From Hemicentrotus pulcherrimus (lineage: Eukaryota > Echinodermata > Echinoidea > Camarodonta > Strongylocentrotidae), in NCBI GenBank assembly GCA_003118195.1, contig BEXV01000308.1, forward strand, positions 16,240 to 80,239: 64,000 nucleotides of DNA. Direction: 5' to 3'. The notes below the pieces were generated by a model, which ran no database searches, was not told the DNA's origin, and saw only the letters and a list, made by a program, of their open reading frames with translations. The position numbers and the translations under genes are program-made. Of this stretch, positions 10,301-21,788 are shown piece after piece; the first letter of the stretch is position 1; the number at the start of each line of letters is the position of its first letter.

Positions 10301-10680
10301 CTAAAACGGGCCCCCATGAGAAAACGGGTCTACTAGATTAAGAATTGTTCTTCTCTTTTTTCGTAGACCTTTCGGAGAACCGATGGGATGCCCGCTAAGA
10401 AAGTAATTANGAACATCCCTTCACTGCTATTATGTAAAAATGTGTGGAACAGGTGAATATGCATGTGACACCTGTTCTACACATTTGTACATGATAGCAG
10501 AGAAGGGATTTTCCTTTGTCTACCTGAGGAACTGTATATTTTGTCCGCTTTCTTTGTATGTCATGTTCATAGTGTAAAACGGTGGCCCCCATGAGTGACA
10601 TACGAAAACGGGTCTTCTAGGGGAAAGAATGTTCCTTCTCTTTTTTTTTTCATAGACCTTTCGGAGGAAGAAAGGAATTA
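10300..10680. repeat. Direct repeat flanking a 41-bp-arm palindrome
   Basis: The left copy (about 10300-10385) and right copy (about 10580-10665) share GGCCCCCATGAG, AAAACGGGTCT and TAGACCTTTCGGAG. Between them are an N (10410) and an inverted repeat with arms 10415-10455 and 10469-10509 (37 of 41 positions paired; AATGTGTGGAACAGGTG at the inner end of the left arm) around a 13-nt centre. It could be a small palindromic element or a haplotype join. Confidence 0.75.
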
Positions 10681-11259
10681 CGGGGGGAGGGCGGTGATCG
10701 AGAAAGAAACATATTGCTCCGACTTCCGAATTATGCGTCTGCCTCAAGCCCCACTCCAAAGAGCGCCTGAAAAGGAGAAGGGAGAATCCCCAAGAACGTG
10801 GAGAAAACTTACTAATGGAACCCCATTCGCTCTTCTTGGACAGTCCAAGATGATGCAAGTTCCCTCTCTTTTTCTCTCTCTCGCTTTATGTAATGTTCTG
10901 ATTCTACAGCTACATTGTTCCCTCCTTATCTCGACCCAGTATCAATCCCTGCTTTATACCTTATACTCTCTCCCTTCCACTTGCTTAACACGCCACACAT
11001 TACTGGTTCAATTCTCAATTTCAAGATGTTTCATTCAAATATACTTTTATACATATTCATTCCTCGTGGCCGTCTCACTCATTTAATTTTCCTTTCTCTG
11101 TCCCTTGTTTCTCCTCCTTCCTTTCATCTTCTTTTCTTCTTCTTCATACTCCTTCTTCTTATTTCTTCGTTGCGTTTATCTTTTCCTTTTTATAATTTTG
11201 TTATGCCAACTGTTATATCCAGTGAATCAACTGTACAAATTGTTTAACTCAAATGTTAT
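10681..11259. other. Low-complexity pyrimidine-rich stretch
   Basis: CT-rich runs (10861-10885, 11085-11165) with no convincing coding signal. Open frames through it start without a credible ATG, are made mostly of Leu/Ser/Phe, and are read through the simple repeats. Confidence 0.5.
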
Positions 11260-14155
11260 ACACCAACCATGATATGAAGGACACTTAGTTTCTTTCGTAT
11301 AAAACAGAATTTATTCAAATTATTTCGGACAGGTACCCAAATATACAGATTAACGTGTAAACTTCATAATTGGAAGATCTCATAATTAAATACAATTTGT
11401 ACATTTCATATCACTCATCTTAAGTCCATCTGCAGGTATCATTTTATACAAAGCGAGCGAAATAATTACAATTTTGATTTCTCATTCGACTTACTCAGTA
11501 GGCATTACGGGGAATACAAAATGCAATATGAATAGAGAATACATCATCTTCAGTTATCGTGTTATTTTCTTCGTTACTAACTGACAAAAGATAAAGAAAA
11601 TCAATTTATAAAATTACTTTTTACTTCAGTTTTCCTACATTTCGATCCGCTTCAACTCTACTATGATATGCGGCTATATCTAACCAAAATTATGTTCCTG
11701 TATATTATCTTGTAAAAACAATCAATATTTAAAAACAGGAAATGCAAAATATATCTGTTCATTGATGAAATCATTTAAGATTTATACAAACACACATCAA
11801 TAATTTACACGACTCTAAAACACATTTTAGATGAGAACAGTATAAAACAGTAGCGTTGTACAAAAATTACAACTAGTGAATTGCACATTTCATTTTCATT
11901 TTTCGAGAGAGAGCTTACAAAGTTAGACAAGCAAGCACCAGCGCAAATTTACTCTCACTCGAGATGTACACAGTAAAAGAGGACGATGCGATGTTTCACA
12001 ATCATATTTTTTTCTCCAAATCATATAGATTTACAAAAAGACGACATTTATACTTTTTGCATGCTTTAACGTCAATTACTCGCAGGCGCATTTTTCATGA
12101 TTTGCGATACATTTGAGCTTTTGGATTCAATTTGACATTTGATATTTTATTCTAACCCCCATCCCTGCAACTTGCTATAATGCCCAGATAGAATAATTTT
12201 TTTTTTATGTATTGTTATGTACAATACCAACGATTCCAAAACGTGAACGCAATGATATCGCATTTTTTCACAGAACACGTTTGAAATAAAACCAGACGCG
12301 GACCGTGATTGAAATTCGGTTAGGGAATATACGAAACACAACCTTTCAACCGGCCCTCAGACCACAAGTCGACCGGCCCTGAGGTCAAAATAATAAGCTG
12401 CCCGTGAGGAAAACTCCCCAATTTTTCCAAGGCCAGACTTCCATGATTAGACGCTGGTATAATTACTGTACACCTGTTAAATTTGTTCAACAACAGTCTT
12501 GACAAATCTAAACAAAATCAGACGGTAAAAGATAATGAATTGTATACTTTCAGGCATATTCCTACACAAATAATTCACAAAACTTTTTATTCCGACTTTG
12601 GTAACTTTCCAAAAATAAAAAGACCTATGTTTTTCTTTAACAAGTTGAGAGAATGGTTGAATATTTATTGAAATTTACTCTACGGGACGTTCATATGAAA
12701 GTTTACATCGTAGTAGCTTTAAAATCGAACATTTCTATCAACATTTAAAATGGAACAAGAAATTTACCTCGATTGTTAAACTCACATCATTTTTATGATG
12801 TTCCATCATCCATTGACAAAGGAGCTGGTGCACATAAAATATTGATAGCTGATTAATCATCAAAAATTGAAACAACAAAATGATATATTTTCACAAAATG
12901 AAAAGATCAAGAGTGTATTAGAATCGGCTTCTCCTCTTTCTTATGCTGTTTCAGTTGAAAAGCAACGAGGAATGTTGGCAAGAATAATCGTAAGTGGATC
13001 AAGAAAAACTACTCTCCATAATCAAATTGAATAGCAACATTAACCATCCTTCGATTTCTATACATGTATCATTAATATTTTGAGTGAAAGGATACATAAA
13101 TAATAAGAATGATGATGATGATGATGATGATAATAATGCTGGAAAACTATATACGTTAGGATGAATCATCTCACATAAATTTGAGTTTAGTTTGAGTTGG
13201 AAAAATCATTAATGTTTTCATCTTTTCAGCTTAAGGGTGTAAAAACAAAATTATTCTCTTGGCTATTTTACAAATGTTAAGATAGAAACACTGCCACGAT
13301 AGTCAATTGAACGTAATGTTTAGGTTGAAATCAAATCACCCCTTGTTGGTTGTCATTATTCGCTATACCTCTAAAATGCAAAACAGTGTTCTGTTTGCAG
13401 GAACACACTTTGGTCGTTGTGCAGCCGTTATTGTAATGACTTAGAAAAAAGAAAGCTGTTTGTTACAAAATGGTCCCAAATATCTTGGAATGAAGGTTGT
13501 AAACATTTTTGATACACAGATGATAAATGGTAAGTAGAAGTGCTCCTCAACGTAGAACTGGGAAGCAATTGTCGATTGTTCATGAATCATTTAGTTTACA
13601 GAAGAAACGGGGCTGTATAGATAAAGAGGGAAGGGGGCACTTCTGTCTCATAAATTAATTCGAAATGAAGAAGCAGCCTCCGAGTAGATAATACGATGGC
13701 CCATAATCGTGAAGAAAAGTCAACTTTGCCACTATGAAAAAGAAAAAAATGCCCCGATAAGCTAGGGAAACAGGGCGATGTTGTTGACGAGTTAATTTCA
13801 AGCCATTTAATGTAACGTTTTATATCAATAGGTGCATTGCATCAAAAGATAGGTTTATATAGTAAAATAATGCTTGTTAACCACAAAACACATGTCACAT
13901 TTTGGTCCAATATGAACATGCCTTTTGTTTCTTTTTAGAGATTGTACAATCATTTTGTATGTCCACGGGAGAAACAAAACACTTTCCTTCAAATGTGATA
14001 AACTGCAGCGTTTAGGTCCATTATGTGCAGCTAGGGCAAGAGATTCGCGAATACAAATTGTTCCTACTCCAGTTACTGGGACCAGACCCAATTGTCTTTA
14101 TAAGAGGTAGCCCAGGAACGGTCACGGTCATGTAGACCTTTTGGTCCTCCATGTT
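11260..14155 (-). other. Probable 3' UTR and downstream flank of the EGF membrane-protein gene
   Basis: This lies directly downstream of the stop codon at 14158-14156 on the minus strand. No exon was found. Candidate AATAAA polyadenylation signals (minus strand) are at about 12669-12664 and 12591-12586, with another near 11310. Where the transcript ends cannot be decided from sequence alone. A (GAT)n microsatellite is at 13110-13132. Confidence 0.4.
13110..13132 (+). repeat. (GAT)n microsatellite
   Basis: About seven GAT units in the 3' flank of the EGF gene. Confidence 0.85.
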
Positions 14156-14326
14156 CTACACTCGGGCCTCCATGTTGATATTCACGTCGGGTTTAATTCC
14201 GGCGCCATTTTGCAATCTGATTTCGGCGACTTCTAGCGGTACATCGCCGCGTGCTGGTGTGCAGGGAGGGACGGGGTTGTACACGTTCTTATGGTATTTT
14301 ATTGCACCTCCTGCCACGTTGTTTGA
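14156..14326 (-). CDS. EGF gene exon 17 (cytoplasmic tail and stop)
   Basis: 56 codons plus TAG. The tail is Pro/Val-rich ([12 protein letters not shown]) and ends in NMEARV. An RGD triplet is present but is on the cytoplasmic side, so it is not an integrin site. The terminal R-V does not fit a classical PDZ-binding motif well. Acceptor CATACAG. Confidence 0.8.
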   Translation of the reverse strand, partial: SNNVAGGAIKYHKNVYNPVPPCTPARGDVPLEVAEIRLQNGAGIKPDVNINMEARV

Positions 14327-17300
14327 CTGTATGGATCATGAAAGGAAAGACAAGGAGAAGGGTATTTTATTGATTAATTATATGAAAGATGATATCAGCA
14401 TGACGATTTTAGCATACTGGACATTATGTTATGACAAAAGATCTGCTTAAAAAAAACAATTTTTAATTACTGATTTTTTGACTGGTAACATGTTTTCCGT
14501 ACTAACTATGTTAAGAGCATTTGATCTGAGTTCCAGTTCCTTCATATTAATTCTGCATTTGGAACATCACCTAAAACATTAAAATTGATTGAAAATGATT
14601 TTTAAATGATTTATCATTACTATATGCTACCTACCGCATTTGTATTCTTGTCTTTTCTGCAGTAAATCTGTTCTTTCCTCGACCTCCTTTTGTAGACCTA
14701 TAAGAATGCAAAATGAAATTGTTGATATTGATTAAATCAATTGATGAAACAATGTAACTTTTAAAAGGCAAATGAAATCATCAAGGCAGTTAATCATTCT
14801 AAAGCAAGTAAAAGTTTGGATTTGATGGAATATTTTGTATTTTCAGAATATTGTCATGGTCTAGCAAAGAAACCGGTTCATCTCTGGAATAAGATAAATC
14901 ATTTTATTTACCACTATTATTGCGATGCCGAAGAGAACACCCGAGACCAGTATCGTGCTCACGACAACGCACACAATGAGCAACGTCGTACTGATGAACC
15001 GTTGACCGTCATCGTTATGAGTGATATTGTTGGCTTCGTTGTCGATGTCCCGACGTTCGATGACCACGGTCCGAGAGTTGATGGAATACGAGGCTTGGTT
15101 GTAGTGGAATGCATATGTGCCTGTCACAAACTAATTATAAAACAGAGAAAATGAATAAATGTAAATTCTTTATTTTGTTCAACCCCCTATCGAATGAGAA
15201 ATTAAGTGTGTCCTAGCATTTCTGGATTGGTTCTGGAAATAATTTGCCAAGGTGATAAGGAAAACTTCCATTGAAGTATTTCTGTTAACGCTATATCAAT
15301 GCAATATATTTTTATTATTAAAGCTGAACGTTAAGTCTTACGATCGGTATGGAAAATCACAAAATTGTTGGGAAATGATGGCGTCTCAATCAAAAACTTG
15401 TTACCATATGTTATAGCGGCATACAGCTCGCCAGATTTATAAGACTCAGATAGCCTCATCGTTATTTTTAATATTTATAAGTAGTACGCGCCGAATTTTC
15501 ATGTTAACATCTTACCTAATTTTTAAAAAATTCATTTGGCATAATTTAAGTCTAATGTTAATAGCGTCATTAAATTATGTACATTTTTCTTACCTGTCTT
15601 AGCATATCTGCAGCAACATTTTCTATATCAACTTCAGAGTCGAGTGTGTCTTGTAATTGGAATTGTACCTCGGCTGGATGGCCAGATACCTAGATAACAA
15701 TAATTTACATGCGGATCATCAACAAAGGTTTTTCTTTCAAAAGATGTTGCTACATTTTTGTCTTCGATAAACAGGTAAAGCATTGTAATCATCAAACCAT
15801 AAAGATACCCGGTAAAAATAATTACGGTAAGCGGTTTCTATTTCGAATCTGTAATATATATTACTGTACGAATCCGTCGGTTCAAAATAACGCCGATGAT
15901 TTATATGAACGAAAAATATATGCCTTTTTTAAAAAAGAAAAACTATCCACAGATAGGCGATGATATCTAGTCAGAGAAAAGAGGCATTAAGGGCTCGTTG
16001 TAATAACGAAGTCGATATAGGATCAATTAGCATGTTGAAGATAATTATATAAGATAGAGATAACAAAAGTTTGTAATAACGAAAAAATGAATCTTCACCG
16101 TTAAGTTTGGCTGGAGAGCTCTTATATTAATTTCTTTGTAAGAGCTACATGATGAAAATCAATAGAGCATGATAACAATAATGAAATATGACTGATAGTC
16201 TCAAATTTTCATGCTTTCACCTATAAACTGAATGTTAATTTGGCGTGATTCTAATGGTAGGAAAAGGGCTTCAATGAAAAGGTAATAAGGTTTGATAATG
16301 TAAAACCACGAAATAAATGACGCCATTGCACTTACTGTAAGTACTTGTATCATGTTAGCATTGATATCGAAGTAATCAGCGATGTCTTCTTTGAGTGTGC
16401 TGCAAAATTAAAAGGAGATCATTGTGAATTTCATTTACTTGAACGTGTATGCTTAAAATATAGACAATGACTTTCCCTACAATTCTGACATGAGTGTCAG
16501 AAATGCTTTGTTTCCAAAATATAATTCTACACAAATTAAAACTGTGTGAACACAAGATGTGTCTTGGTATAGTGGTTCATTCACTCGACTTTCAATCCAA
16601 GAGATGAGGATTCCAATCTTAGCCCGGCACGCACTGACATCTTTTGGCAAGGCATTACTCCAAATTTGCCACCCTCCACCCAGGTGTAAATGGGTACCTG
16701 GCAATTGCTGGGGTTATGATATTGTAGGGCCCCCAGGAAGAGCAGTATTAATACTGATGTGGATATCCTTGGTAAATGTGACCCTATTGTTATCATTATT
16801 ATTATTATTATACATGAAGTTAAAATTTACATGTCTCTGAATTTGCAACTATTGGCGCATATGAATTGAACATCATCTCTCAAGTATGGATTAAAGCTTC
16901 TCAGAAATCTTGAGCATCTTCTAATCAATTTAGTTGTTTAATGTACGATATATACTTTACCCCTAAATTTTCAGCAATGGTAAGGAGTTGGGGTTAAAAG
17001 CAAAAAGAAATGTTCAGTTCTTTTAAATTTCATCATTATGGTTAAACATGAGTAATAAAATAAATGACAAACAAATCTATACTTACTTTGAAAATTCTTC
17101 ATCATCATCATCATTTTCATTTGAATTAGTATCGAGAAAGGCAAATGATACCATGAATTCACTGCAAGAGAAAACAAATACATAAGTTAATGTTACCAAG
17201 GCAAAAATCGATAGACAAGAAAACAAATTTAAATTTAAGATACCTCTTTTTTTTTAAAACTAAATATTTATTTAAAAAAATGAAATTTGTATTTCATTGA

Positions 17301-20300
17301 GATCATAAGGAAATAGTTGGGGATAATTATAACATGAAGTTGTGATCGATACTGTCATAGAAAGAAAGAATGACAAAAGAACCAATTTCGTCATCAACAC
17401 ATTAATTGTTACATATATTTTTTTCTTCTTCTAATTGTTTCTCAATCTTTCAACGGTAGATTTTAAAAATACAAATCGTTAAATGGAAATTTTGTTTATA
17501 TTTAAAATAATTAATTTTAGAATATGTTTACATTTTAAAAATTAGGATTATTTATACTGACCAATGTTCGATTTACGATTAAACATCTTGTCCATAATAA
17601 TAACTATGAATAAAGTTCGTTAAAATTATTGTTTTTGAGGAAAACATTTTGAAAATGAAACAAAATTGTACATACCCACAAAATTTATCTGTGCAGTGCC
17701 ATGATCCTTGTTGGCAATGGCTGTACGTTGAAGAAATAGGATAAAACATAATGAGTCCTCCATTCACATAATGAAATAAATTGATAGTTTGTTAAAACAA
17801 TTTAAAAAAGACATTGAACTTACATATCATTTGTATGAAGTGTTCTTATAATAGTTCTGGCTCTTTTATATAAAAAAATGTTGTAGCAAGATGGCAATTG
17901 TTTGAAAATGCTGTTACTTGTTTTTGTCAGAACATGACAAAATAATACAAGCAATGTCCTATGAATTCGAAATGTCCATTTTTATGGTATTTTGTTTTTG
18001 GTTTAACACAGCACGTATTAGTCAATAATTTAATTCATATTCTGTATGCTTGCTTCTGCATTATGCAATTTTATTCTATTATATGGTTTGGCAATTCTTT
18101 GAGTGAAGTTCAATGAGATATGCTTACCACATATTGCAATCCTCTTTTCTTTCGCTGCCTTCCTGAAATGTAACACCTTGGAAAGTACAGACTGCTGCAA
18201 AAGAATGAAAAACAAAATGATTGGACTTTTTCTTGTGTAGTGCATAACTTATGACACATAATATGTGCCGTAAAAATCTTGACTTCAGCTCTTGCAGCCT
18301 CTATCAGTACCCAGTACATTATGATGAATAAATCTACTGGATATTTCTCACTGGGCCAAGAGAGACGGTTGCTATATGCTAGTTACAATGCATTTTCTTT
18401 GGTTTAAGATTTGTATTGTGATCAAACTACACTTATTTTTTGGTTAAATGAGACATCATAAGTCAATAGACCACAACATCTGTTAGCTTTGGAATGGGTT
18501 TAATTATTTAATCATATGTCTTGTTTGCATAAATGATTTGCATCGATGTAAATGAAGGATGAATTGGCAAACCCATCCCAAATCTGTATTAAAATTGAAC
18601 ACAATATCACCAACATAAAATGGTAAATTGTACCCGATTCTTTTAGTTGAAATTACAAAGCCTAAATTTCATGTCGTGTAAAAGTAGAAATTGAAGTCAG
18701 GTATGTATGAGGCATCTTTGCACTTAAAAGTTGTTTTCCATATTTTTTATCCCCCATAACATTGAAGAGAAGACTTACCATGAAGAACTATTTCACAATG
18801 CGTTCCTCTATACCCTTGCTGGCAGATGCAACTGAATTCTGTAAGAGCGCCACCTACAGCCTCGCATGTACCTCCATTCTCACAGGGGTTGCTGGTGCAT
18901 GGTGCTACATTGTAAGAGAGAAATAAAATGATCATATTGACTGGTTAATAATGACAAAATAGACAAAATGAGACAAGTAAAGGGAGAGGGGGAGAGGGCC
19001 GGAGAGAGAAAGGGAGTTGGGAAATTAATAAGAATATATTTTGAGAGAGCAAAGAAGAAAAACCGAAAGAGTATGTGTGTGAGAGGGAGAGAGAGAGAGA
19101 GACTGTCAGAGAAGGATGGAGAGGGGAAAAAGGACAAAAAACAAGACAAATTGTTTTTTTTTTTAAATGAGAGGATGAAATCCAAAGCTCCCTTTAATGG
19201 AAATGAAGAAAAAAGAACTACGTGTATAATTTTTCAATCTTTAAAATTGATATGCTTTAAAGCTGATTTGATAGGCGGAATAAGCGTTTTCAGAAGCATT
19301 GATCTCTTGCTCGTTACAAGTGTGCTTATGAGATTGAATACAACTACACACAACTAATTCATTATATTGTCGGTAAATCTAGATACAGTTCGAGAGAGTA
19401 CATACAATGACAAAAAAGGAAAACATTGACTTACAGATTATAGCTACTTCACAAATTGGTCCTTCAAAGCCTTGATCGCATAGGCATTGGTAACCCGTAG
19501 GTACTGTTTCATCAGGTTGGCATGTACCACCATTGAGACAAGGTTCCTTGGAACATGGAGCTGTGGAAGAGATACAGAGGAGATGATTACTTCAATACAA
19601 TGGTCGGATGAAGATTGTAAGCTCTTTTTGTTTGTTTCCATTGTGTTTCACGTAGTTATGACTTGTACTTTATTTATCACATAGACATTCGATTAACAAG
19701 TTAATTATTCATACCTCTGTAGTAGATTTGATGTTTTCCGTTACTCAAAGAGTAAAAGATGGACTGATCAAATTAGAGCCTTTGTTGAATGCTTTTAGAT
19801 GTAGGCTGTCACATGCTCAAAAATATATATCAGTTATTCACATACTTTAAAAATGTTGTAAGGGTTTGAAATAATAATTTAATTGTTAGCTGTAGGTAAC
19901 ATGTGAATACTTTTTCATCAGGTTCGCTACTTCAATCATCAGGACACGGTTCCTGGACATGGAGCTGTCAGGTATATTCATTAAAGAGATTTGATACATT
20001 AAGTATATGAAGATTTTAACCCACACCACCTTTTTGACACAATGGAAGGTTTTAAGGAAAATGCCGGACGTTTAGTACTGGACAATTTCAATGTTGTTTT
20101 TTTTTCATTTTTTAAAGAGAACAGTCAAAATTCTTTTCGTACCGTGGGAGGGATAACTCTCATAGAATTATCATCAAAGATAATTGGGTACACTAATTCC
20201 AAAGCAATCACATGACACTCTAACCATTTATGATATTTGTTTCCGATGAATCTTTGGGCTGATTTTCAACATTTTTTCTTCTTCAAAGGTTGGCTTGAAT

Positions 20301-21756
20301 CAATATCACTTTTATCTTGATGAGTATTGGACGTTAGAAAAAAAAGAGTGCTTAACCAAAATACATCTACCATCCATTAGAAACTTACGTATCATATTTT
20401 CACACAGGAGACCCTGGTAGTCTTCAGCGCATTCACACTTGAAACCGAGAGGGGCGCTCTGGTTGTTCGTACATGTCCCTCCATGCTGGCAAGGGTCTTT
20501 CACACACGGCGCTACATTGGGGTTAAGACGATTACATTATTATTATGTCGAAATATAAAGGTACTTAATACATTGAGCTTTACAAGGGAAAGATTGTTAA
20601 GTAATTGTGGTGAAAAAGAAAAAAAAGCGAAATAACTATGTCACCTTATAAGCGACAGGGTGGTCTACAGTCCTAAATTATTCACATACATTGCTGATTT
20701 TCGAGGGGACATGGTGCTTTGTTTCATCAGACACGTGATTAATTATGAACGGTTAATTATTAAACGTGGTGGGAAGAGGACGACACTTTATTAAACGAGG
20801 TCTAAAGTTTAACGTACACTGTCACTTGGCTCAATGTATCATCCCCTTGAATGACTAATAAATCAGCCATTATCATGTTTTTAAATCGTGAAGATTTCGT
20901 CCCACCAGAAAACAATCAGGCGAACTTTCTCTTTCCCAATGCCTACGTATTCCCACAATAAACTCCCATGATATGTTTTAATGTATGTTCGTACCCTTAA
21001 TATTTAGGCATCAAATGGTAATAAATTTACATAAATTAATTCATAATCACTCGCAAGAGCTTTGATAATATCTTTAGAAGAATTTCTTTGCCGGTTTTTT
21101 CCCACTGCGTGCATCATTTTATATACAAAGGAAGCGACCTAGATAAGATCGATTTATTTGCATTATAATTTCTTCCTGTGAAACCGGTTGAATAGGTGAT
21201 GGGATAATTACACCAAGCGTATGATAATTGCTTTGATCAATTAGGGCACGTGGATCAGTAAGATTATAAGACCGTGCTTCCTATTTTGACAAGCAATGAT
21301 GATGTTAGTTTCCCTCTGATTATAATGAACGACAACTATTAAAAGTTCATTAAACTTTTCAGGTCACTTGATAATTTTTTTGTTTGTTCCAATAATATAA
21401 TGGATGACAGCATAATAGATTAGTTACGAAAAAAATACTTCTAAAACACATGGTATCAAATGATTAGATACATGTGTATACTAAGGGATTCATTCAAATT
21501 TCCATTTTAGTTATCTTCTATACTAAATTTGTATTGTTTACATGCATTTACAATATCCAGTCACAATTTTATTGTAGCTTCATTGCAGGGCAAACTGAAT
21601 ATCTGATTAATTTCATACCAAAGAAAATCATATTCATCCGATCTGTGCTATATAATTATGTGTAATGAATCAAAATATTACCCAGTTTAATTGGCACTCT
21701 TTACCAAATGTAAGAACGAAGCAAAAAAACAATGAGTGAAAATTGTACAGCATTTC

Positions 21757-21788
<32 letters not shown>

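Noticed and set aside
10595..11086. Plus-strand open frame of about 163 codons
   Set aside because: No credible ATG start; the second half is read through CT-rich simple sequence; no domain; the first part lies in a repeated segment.
14250..14275. RGD triplet in the EGF protein as an integrin-binding site
   Set aside because: It lies in the cytoplasmic tail, after the transmembrane helix, so it is not exposed to integrins.
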